Source: Abelmoschus esculentus (Eukaryota; Streptophyta; Magnoliopsida; Malvales; Malvaceae). Taken from it: 64,000 nt of DNA. The stretch is taken from the NCBI GenBank assembly GCA_035048815.1, contig JAUCBN010000021.1, positions 5,115,501-5,179,500 of the forward strand. The letters are read 5' to 3'. Below are positions 56,033 to 64,000 of this stretch, one piece after another (positions within the stretch are counted from its first letter, which is position 1; each line of letters starts with the position of its first letter). A program made the position numbers and the translations under genes. Below the pieces are notes generated by a model. That model was not told where the DNA came from, ran no database searches, and saw nothing but the letters and a program-made list of their open reading frames with translations.

Positions 56033-57533
56033 TCCCTTATCGTTTTTTGTGCTTGATTTGCCTTGGACTTGCTATGGGTGAACTAATTTGCCAATTTAAA
56101 ATAGAAATAAAGAGAAAATTATGAGAATATGATTCGACCAAATTAATAAGGTTTGTAAAATTAAAGGTTAAATTTGTTAAATTAATTCGACCAAATTAAT
56201 AAATATCATAAAATAAAAGGTTATGCATCACAATCCTTGACAGTACACAAACATTTAGTATTTTTTTTTAAAAAAAAATATTTAATGATATATTGGGTTA
56301 TGCATCACAATCCTTGACAGTACACAAACATTTAGTAATTTTTTTTAACCACTTAAGATTAACATCATTTATTTTTTCACTGTTATCATTTATTGGGTTA
56401 AAAAATATTAACTTAATTGAATTAAATTTGATTAAATTAATATACTTTTGAACTAAAAGAAATTAAAAGACATATAGAGAGATAAAGACAAAATTGTGTA
56501 AAATATTTTCTTTAAATTCTCTATTTATAGGTATACAAAATAAATATCATAAAATTTTAATTTAATAAAAATAAATTTTTAATGATAAAATTTTATTATG
56601 ATGGAATTCCTCATAGACAAACATTTATAACAGTTTTATTGGATGTTCATGAAGATCATGTATCTCCTTGAGACCTTACAAAGATAAAAAATTCGATAAA
56701 AAAAATATTAATGAAGAAAAAATAATACATATATTTTTGATACACATAATTATTGTTACATTTAAAACCTTACTAGAAAAATCTAGTGGGATGCGTATTA
56801 CCCTTCATGAAAACATCAAATAAGATCTTCGAATTTTTACAATTTAATCTTAAATAAAATCTTTAAATGTTGAAATAAATAATATAGTGATGAATAAATC
56901 TTATAAATTAACACTTGGATAAATTCGTTGAATATTTGTAAGCATTATTCTTTTAAAGATTGTGTGCAACAAAATTTTAGAAAAATATACTAATGCTTGA
57001 AGATGTAAAGGTAAGATCTCGAGCATTTATGTAGTACTTTTGGATCAGTTAAGATCTAATGCTTACTCATCAATACCATGCTTCTGAACTAACTAAGATA
57101 TAATATTTCTAGACCAATTTTTTTTATCCTTCTCTTTCGAAGAAAAATATCTTTATTTATGTTTAACATTTTCTCTCAGTAAAATAAACTTTTATTAAAT
57201 ATTAAAATATTAAAAATATAACTTTAAATATATATGTCTCATTAAAATCATTTTTAAACTTATGCAAAAAAAAATTACAAAACAATCCGATATTAAACAC
57301 AAAATAAAATTGGCCAACAAGCCAAAGGAAATATCAAACACCTGTAATCATTGAAGTACTCAATATATACGATTCATTTATATTAAGCATTTTAATTTTT
57401 TAATAAAATTATTTAATCTTAACAATTTAATTAATTATATTATAAAATATAATAATTATATCGATTAATAGTTTAACGTGCATGACATTATGTGTGGAAA
57501 TGCTAAGTGCTAAGGAAGGAGAAAGGTTCGATC
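56033..57533. other. AT-rich region with local duplications
   Basis: No gene seen. Besides the duplication at 56,219-56,345, a 17-bp string TTCGACCAAATTAATAA occurs at about 56,132 and 56,187. Confidence 0.4.
56219..56345. repeat. 77-bp tandem duplication
   Basis: GGTTATGCATCACAATCCTT and the following ~30 bases (through ACACAAACATTTAGTA) occur at 56,219 and again at 56,296. The remainder of the unit is a T/A run. Confidence 0.85.
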
Positions 57534-57626
57534 ATGGTGCAGCTTTCTGGCCCACTCGAGGTTGTTGATGCTAATGAGGCGGAACTGGTCGGTCTACACA
57601 TGAAGATCTATCTGATTGTGGAATAA
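57534..57626 (+). pseudogene. LINE-type RNase H domain fragment
   Basis: Thirty codons ending in a stop encode QLSGPLEVVDANEAELVGLH. This resembles the segment with the catalytic glutamate (typically SGP..V.D.NEAELLA...AL) of RNase H-like domains in plant LINEs. No other part of a LINE is next to it. Probably a short relic. Confidence 0.4.
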
Positions 57627-57989
57627 AACTACTTTACCTGATTTAACCTATTATTAATCATTGGTCATTATTATTTTTATTTTGGAACCAAATTATTAAT
57701 TTTGCTAAAATATTCATTTGTGTTTTTATTTCAATCTCGTTAAAAACCTTATGATAAAATCAAAACCGAAAAAAATAATAGATTGATAACTAGAGGTGAC
57801 AAATCTATTATTCTATTCGAGTCATTTCGGGTATGCGATAGATAGAGAATAAAAAATCAAATATAGTGAACCATGTTAGAGAAAAAATATAGCAAAGAAA
57901 CGCAAACCGAACCATGGTCAAAGCTACGAGAATTTAAGAGTCCAAGAGGAGTAAAATTAAAAAAAAAAAAGAGCTTGTATTTAACATAA
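57627..57989. other. AT-rich stretch, possibly the start of element G's LTR
   Basis: No gene. The left border of the LTR of element G may lie in here, but I cannot place it. Confidence 0.3.
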
Positions 57990-58904
57990 AGTTGTATTTT
58001 ATTCCTATTATAACTCCTATCACTTATGGGAAGTTTTGACCTAGGCTTGACCTATATAAGCCGACCCCTAATTTTAGGAGAAGCAACTTGTCTACACCGA
58101 TTTGAATCATAGTCGTCACCATCATTATCATGTTCTAAATTCTACCTAAGGCTTAGGTTACTTGTGGAGTAGTTGTGGAAGAAGGTTGTATCTTTATTCA
58201 AGTTTTATTAATGCAAATTCATAATTTTTTCACTCTTGGTATTTACTCTTTCTTGCATACGAGCTTGAAAGATAAATTTGTGAGGAAAAATCTATTTGTC
58301 TAGACTAAGGATAGTTGGGCTCACGAAACGAGTGAATAAGGTATTTGCTCTTGGGCATTGGCTAATCCAACTTAGAGATAAGCCAACCAAGATTTTAGCA
58401 ACTAAAAGAAAGCATATCATCGGTTGTTGTTCAGCCTTGATTCACATCGGGATGTATCATCGAGATGTGGCCCTCAATAGTTCTCCGAAATAGTGATAAA
58501 GAGGAGACAATTAAGGGTCCTCTATTGAACTAAGATTTTTTGATTTATCGATAAAACATAACCTGTCAAGGCAACCAAGACGACCCTTCAACGAACCGTT
58601 CGAGGCAACACTTCAACCTTTTTATTAATAAGAGGAGAATACTAAGCAATTGGATTCCATACTACGAAGCAATCTAACCTAGCCTTTCCATCATATCTTG
58701 AGATTCTAATTATTTAGTTATCTTTCATTATTTTAGTAATTCATACTTCCAATTAATTACTTGTGTTCTACTTTTCTTAGTGCAAGGAAAGATGCGCTAT
58801 GTGGGTATCTAGTCCTTTTGGGTTCGACATCTAAAATATTACAACTTGACATAGGTGTACACTTGCACCATATGGGTGTAGGACTTCTTAATCGTACCAA
58901 GTTT

Positions 58905-58922
58905 TGGCGTTGTTGTCGGGGA
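58905..58922 (+). other. Primer-binding site of element G
   Basis: TGGCGTTGTTGTCGGGGA is the tRNA-Asp-type Athila PBS with a few changes compared with TGGCGCCGTTACCGGGGA in A. Confidence 0.6.
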
Positions 58923-59029
58923 CTAGCGTTCCAACCTTCCAGCATATTAATCTTGCACCTTATTTATTTTTTTATTTTCTTTTATTTTCCATATAATTTA
59001 AGTTATCCCATTGTTTGAACAAGTCAAAA

Positions 59030-59436
59030 CCATTGGATGAAGAATACCCATTTGACCCAGAAATCGAGCATACTGCATGAAGTCTTCGACAAAGGTTAAG
59101 AGCAAGAATGAATCCAGCACCTGACTAGCAAGGGAACAACACTGGCATAAATGCCTCCGTGGCAGGCAATGCGACAGTGTATGCAGTAGTCGATCCAACC
59201 GATCTTCTAGCACCTGAACACGTGAGAATGGTTTACGATTATCTTGAAGAAGATTTGGATGGGTTGACACCTACAATATTCATGCCCAACAATGATGTTG
59301 AGCTTTTTGAACTTAAATCGGTAATATTTAACATGATTAATTACCCTTACGCAATTTGGAGAATCATCCAACGAGGATGCTCGACAATATCTTAAATCCT
59401 TCCTTGAAATTTGCAATTCTTTCAAGCTACTAGGAG
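59030..59436 (+). pseudogene. Element G gag fragment
   Basis: An Athila gag start with PFDPEIEH. In the next frame come YLEEDLDGLTP and ELFELKSVIFNMIN, then after a frameshift EDARQYLKSFLEICNSFKLLGV. These match the gag of A (DLNGLNP, HFELKPVMFNML, EDARQHLKSF). Stops occur in the first 30 codons. The gag is cut off at the start of LTR H. Confidence 0.7.
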
Positions 59437-60684
59437 TGATGCGTTCACATTTCTACTTATTCATCTCATGCTTTCATACTTCATTTCACGCATGGTATCA
59501 AAGGGGAGTTATCTTACTGATCTTAGTATTTATTACTTTTATATACTTTATAGTAAGCTACTTAAGAGTTGTATTAATTAGGCTATAAACATGAAGAGCC
59601 ATTATAACCATATTATTAAGTTTCAATATAGATATAAATTTATATTAAGTTATTTTAAGTATTCTCATTATTTCCATTATTATATTTTCTTCATAGGACT
59701 TACCTACAACTCAAGGAGTAAGTATTAGCTCGGTGTCATCTCAGTGAGCTCAAAAGAAGCTAAACGGAAGGCAATGCCAGAAACACAAGGAGACAACTTC
59801 AGAATAGCTTGGAAATGCATAGAACACTCCTACAATACTTAAAGGACTAAAGGATAGCTCCATGTCAGCTCACAAATCCCATATGAGCTCAAATGAAGAA
59901 TAATTTAAAACGAGGACTTAGGAGATTCGGACCAGCTCCAAAACACTCTTCACACTAGAAGAGAGTATAAAGAAGCTAATGGACCATCTCACTTTGCTAA
60001 AGGCAGCTCGAATTAGCTTATTTTAGCTTCAAACTTTAGCTAAGTATTTTAGCTAGATAGCTTAGTTTAATCCAACTCACTTCCAGCTCGATTAGCTCAC
60101 CTCAACTCTAGCTAACATTTCTCGCTCAATACCCGAAGCTCGCATACCCTTCACCAAGCATCATGTCCGTCCATCATCCACATTGGGTGCCAAGCTCATG
60201 GAGGGAAAGGAAGTGGGCGCTAATACAAAGAGATAGCATTTTTCATTGGACAGATTCATGATGGTCCACTTGTTTGCCATTTTCGAGCAGGCTACAAGAA
60301 AAACTAGGTTTCGGTTTCTTGATGAAAGTTGTTCCGCTATCTTTTATCTTTTCAACACAAGTTAAATCGCATAAATCTGATATCGGGAACTCGGTATATA
60401 ACCCAATTATTGAAGAATGTGCAGGCTGGACCGAGAAGTTCCATCTTTTCTAATAGATTTGGAGGGAGACACTATTCAAATGAATGGTTATCCGAATAGT
60501 TAAAGACCATTTCATTCAAACCTCTTAGAAAACTATAAATAGAACTTAAATTCATTTCTAAAACACATATTTGATCAATATAAAAATTCCTTTGTGAGTT
60601 TACTCTTAAACTTGTTCTTTTTAGAACTATATCGACTTATCAAATCTATTATATAGGTTTGTGGTGTCTCCTACCTTTTCCATC
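59437..60684 (+). repeat. LTR H, interrupted by element I
   Basis: It starts TGATGCGTTCAC inside the gag of G. It contains an AGCT-rich segment (about 59,990-60,130), a TATA box (CTATAAATAG, 60,535) and a leader, and is then cut at 60,685 by the LTR of I. The layout is that of an Athila-like LTR; no coding. Its end and partner LTR are not in the window, so it could be a solo LTR or part of a larger element. Confidence 0.55.
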
Positions 60685-62026
60685 TGATAAGTGCTCAACT
60701 CACTATCACTTTCTACACTTTTCATGGGTATTAATCATCAATTCTACACCTATATGGACCAATGCATATACTTAATGTGATATATTTAGGGATTTTACTA
60801 TTAAAGATAATGTTTACAGAAAAGGTATACTTTACTGTATTTTTATAATATGTGTAGAAAGAACTATTGTCGCGACAACAACTTTAGGCCGAGGCAGGAC
60901 CTGATGCCGAGGCAGTAAAGGACAAGTAGCGATGTGGCAGGCAAGCTGAGGAGAAAAATGAGGAGAACGTTGCTGGACAAGAAGACCAAAGATCGTAGCT
61001 AGACAAGCACGTGGAAAGCTCAAAGACAAGGCCATGCGGGAAAGCCTTCTAGAAAGAATAAACTTGGAAATATTTGATTTATATACATGACTTGTTCCCT
61101 ACTCCATGTTGTATTCTACTTAGGAAAGGTTTGTCCTAGACCAAGCCTATATAAGACCTAGCCGTCCCAAGGAGAAAAAGAACTCTTCTTGAGAGACAAT
61201 TCAGTTTGTAGATAGTTTATATTTCATCTTTTAGTTTTTATTTTCTTTTAAATTATGTTCTAAGTTTGTTAGGCTTAGATGAAGGTTGTAAAGTATTAGT
61301 GTGAGGAAGTTAAACTTTGTTTCTTGTTTCCAATGCAATAAAATATCAAAGTTTGCTTATTCTTTGTCATTTCTTGTTCTTACATTCAAGCTCAGGAGAG
61401 AAGTTTGTAAGTCATCCATTTATCTAATATCAGGAGAGTTAGATTCACGAAAAGAATAAGTACGGTGTTTCTATCATGGAATACTAACTCGGCCTAGGAT
61501 AGATTTAGAGTTTCAACGGCGAATAGAAGTGTGAGATTGGTTGGTGATTATATTGATTCACGCTGAGAGGTATCATCAAGGACAAGTCATCAACAGTACT
61601 TCGACTTAGGGATAAGCGGAGTCATCAAAGGACACTTTGCTGAATTTTGGTAAAGTCTGCCCAAGAGCAAGGGATTGCCGCGACGGGTGAGTATCTTCAC
61701 TGTTGAGGAAGTAATTTTTAGTGTTGCCGAGGCAGTGTTGTACAATTGCATTTGATAGAAATAAGTCAACTGAATCCTCTATACAATACAACTGAATCCT
61801 AGCCTCTATCTCTATTTGATTTTTCTATCTTTATTTAGTTTTCTTCATTTAGTTAAATCACAACCCAATAATTTATGCTTTTACTTTATTTCTTTATAGA
61901 GTAAGAAGATCAAAGGAAGCATATTATGTAGACCAATCCCTGTGGAGACAATACTTGATACTTATCACTTTATTACTTGGCGATATGTTCACTTGCACTA
62001 AAATTGCGCACATCTAACACGCATCA
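60685..62026 (+). repeat. 5' LTR of element I (1,342 bp)
   Basis: TGATAAGTGCTC to ACACGCATCA. It contains a TATA box (CTATATAAG, about 61,148) and several TGCCGAGGCAG motifs (60,888, 60,904, 61,724). Confidence 0.8.
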
Positions 62027-62032
62027 AGTTTT

Positions 62033-62050
62033 TGGCGCCGTTACCAGAGA
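62033..62050 (+). other. Primer-binding site of element I
   Basis: TGGCGCCGTTACCAGAGA is the tRNA-Asp-type Athila PBS with one change from that of A. Confidence 0.75.
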
Positions 62051-62130
62051 TTGACAACTAAATTTTGTTTTTTTATTTTCTTGCTTTTTAGTTATTTTAT
62101 TTTTATTTTACTTTGGTTTATTTTTGGTGT

Positions 62131-64000
62131 ATGACCAGGGATAAACCTACCATCCCTTGTACAAATTAGATCCAGAAATCGAAAGGACACATTAAAGGTT
62201 GAAGAGACAGATCCAAGGAGCCATGACAGAAAATCAAGGAAATCAGAACTTACCTGCCGGCAATGGAGGCCTTCCTCCGCCACCACTGCCGCGGCAGTTA
62301 ACTGTTAGAGACTTCTTGGAGGAAGATTTAAATGGGCTAAATCTTGGAGTTGTTACACCAGAAATAGAAGCGGCCCACTTTGAGCTAAAACCTGTCATGT
62401 TCAATATGCTAAACACTATTGAAAAGTTTGGTGGGTCAATGACAGAAGATGCCAGGCAACATCTTAATTCATTCATGGAAATTTACAATTCTTTCAAAAT
62501 TCGAGGAGTCCATAAGGATGTCTTAAGATTGAAGTTGTTCCCCTATTCATTGAGGGATAGGGCAAAAACCTGGCTAAATAGCATTCAGCAGGATCAATAG
62601 GATCTTGGAGTGAATTATGCCGAGATTTCATTACGCGCTTTAATCCTACAAATTTATATGATAGAATTCGTAATGAAATTACTTCTTTTCGGCAGGCTGA
62701 TGACGAACCTATGTACGAGGCATGAGAATGCTACAGAGAGTTATTGTACAAGTGCCCATTGCATGGATTTTCACTATGGACACAAGTGACAATGTTTTAC
62801 AGTGCCACCAATGCCCCGACAAGGATGATGTTAGATGCCTCGGTAAATGGAACATTTTTGGATAAAACACCTGGGGAAGCTATTGAAATACTGAACAAAC
62901 TCGCAAAGCATGATTTTCAATTTCCTACATTAAGGCGAGGAGGAGTAAGACGCCAATCCACAGTGAATGAATTAAAAACTACAAATTCAGTGACAACACA
63001 ATTGACCTCTCTTACTAAGATGGTGCAAAATATGCAGTTACAATAAAATACCCATGAGGTTAAGGCCATTGATTCTTATTGCAATTTATGTGGAGGTAAC
63101 CACAATTCTTCTGAGTGTATGCAGAATCAAGTGTCTAGTATGTATGTTGGAAACTACAACAGAAACAATATGATGTCCAACACATACAACCCCTCATGGA
63201 AGAGGCATCCAAACTTTTCATGGAGCAATCAAAACAATGCCTTGAATCCAACAACTCAACCCAGGATCCCAGCAACAAATGCAACATCTGCCGCAGCAGC
63301 AAGTTCAGCAACCCATGCCACAGCAGCAGATGCATCAGCAGCAGCCTGTAAGTTCCCTGGAAAATTCTCTGAAAGCATTCATGATGAAAACTGAATCATA
63401 CATGACAGAGAACAGTAACTTCATCAAAAGAAAAGATGTATTTATAAATAGGACTAAGATGAGGTTACAGAATCAAGAGGCAGTAATAAAGGCATTGGAA
63501 ACCCAGGTTGGACAGTTTTCCCAGAACATCAATACTAGACCAAAAGGAGGATTACCTAGCAATATTAAAGTTGCTAAGGTAATGGGCCATGAACAGTGCA
63601 AAGCAATCACTACCAGAAGTGGTCTACAGCTGAAAGAGAAGGCAAAAAACCCAACAGACAAAGTCCCACCAACTGAACCAGACAAAGAGGACTTGGATGC
63701 TGAATCAACTAATAATATCCCAGTAGAAAACATTACCCCAGCAAAGAGCTCGGTAACATTTGATCAAGCTGCTGAGATAACGATAGACCCAATGATCCCA
63801 AGTATTAAATTTCAAACTAAAGAAACCCTGGAAGAAATGAGACCATCACCATCTTTCCCACAAAGGTTGAAAAAGCAAATACAGAACCATTAATTTAAGA
63901 AATTTCTTAATATTTTAAAGCAAATCCACATTAACTTACCCTTTGTAGAGACAATTGAACAAATGCCTAATTATGCTAAGTTCGTAAAAGACATTGTGTC
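62131..64000 (+). pseudogene. Element I gag (Athila type), with zinc knuckle
   Basis: By comparison with A the start is ATG at 62,131 (MTRDKP); a frameshift follows within 25 codons. The core is at 62,300-62,600 (DFLEEDLNGLNLG, HFELKPVMFNMLNTIEKF, LRLKLFPYSLRDRAKTWL). Frameshift or stop lesions occur near 62,600, 62,724 (EA-stop-ECY) and 63,044. A zinc knuckle CNLCGGNHNSSEC (CX2CX3HX4C) is at about 63,080. A glutamine-rich stretch and coiled coil follow (KMRLQNQEAVIKALETQVGQ), then an acidic tail that ends at 63,893. The start of the conserved linker (EQMPNYAKFVKDIV) is at the window edge. Confidence 0.8.

Larger units (their letters stand above)
57990..59436 (+). mobile_element. Element G: Athila-type element, LTR end, PBS and gag start
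   Basis: The sequence 58,020-58,899 is laid out like the LTR of element I: TATA box (CTATATAAG, 58,052), GGCTTAGG..AGAAGGTTGTA block, TGCATACGAGCTTGAAAG. It is followed by a PBS and an Athila gag start. It is cut at 59,437 by another LTR (H), and its remainder is outside the window. Confidence 0.6.
60685..64000 (+). mobile_element. Element I: Athila-type element related to A, running off the window
   Basis: A 5' LTR, PBS and gag are present; protease and later parts would lie beyond 64,000. The gag is homologous to that of A throughout, and the PBS region is nearly identical. The five bases before the LTR (CCATC) would be the left half of a target duplication. Confidence 0.8.

Overview
The window looks like plant nuclear DNA from a eudicot. 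It is AT-rich and packed with nested LTR retrotransposons plus small DNA-transposon derivatives, and I find no intact host gene. The retrotransposon ORF1 (a DUF7745-like domain followed by a coiled coil) and the general style of the elements suggest Malvaceae, most likely cotton (Gossypium). That assignment is inference from recalled family knowledge and was not searched.

Layout. 1-5,733 is low-gene DNA. It holds two decayed copies of a small secreted-peptide gene (about 394 and 3,855), two inverted MULE-type MITEs with perfect 9-bp target duplications (1,919-2,173 and 2,832-3,092) and a hAT-like non-autonomous element (4,877-5,670). 5,734-6,549 is a TRIM-type miniature LTR element whose 3' LTR is cut short where it meets an Athila-type Ty3 element (A, 6,550-42,431). 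A holds two other elements. B (8,514-23,777, minus strand, 5-bp target duplication GTATT) and C (about 27,208-39,995, plus strand) belong to one Ogre/Tat-type family, with ORF1, gag, protease, RT, two RNase H domains and integrase. A itself keeps gag, protease and the env-like ORF but has no RT, RNase H or integrase.

42,432-54,000 is a cluster of chromodomain-bearing Ty3 elements. D (42,432-46,368) is 5'-truncated. F (about 46,369-48,377) has a chromovirus-type 3' end and LTR, but its interior consists of intron-less host mRNA fragments: 26S proteasome ATPase RPT4, then cytosolic pyruvate kinase, plus two unrecognised pieces, all in the element's sense direction. E (48,562-53,963) is structurally complete, with near-identical 287/286-bp LTRs and target duplication CTTTG, yet its gag-pol frame is broken several times.

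54,000-57,990 is low-information DNA with one more hAT-like MITE. 57,990-64,000 is another nest: Athila-type G is interrupted by an LTR (H), which is interrupted by an A-related Athila element (I) that runs off the window.

The two most interesting items are (1) an 11-unit array in the 3' untranslated region of C (36,823-37,343), in which a constant loop of about 20 nt is enclosed by stems that differ from unit to unit but mostly remain self-complementary, and (2) the host-gene-carrying element F. The LTRs of B and C also carry long palindromes whose arms changed together.
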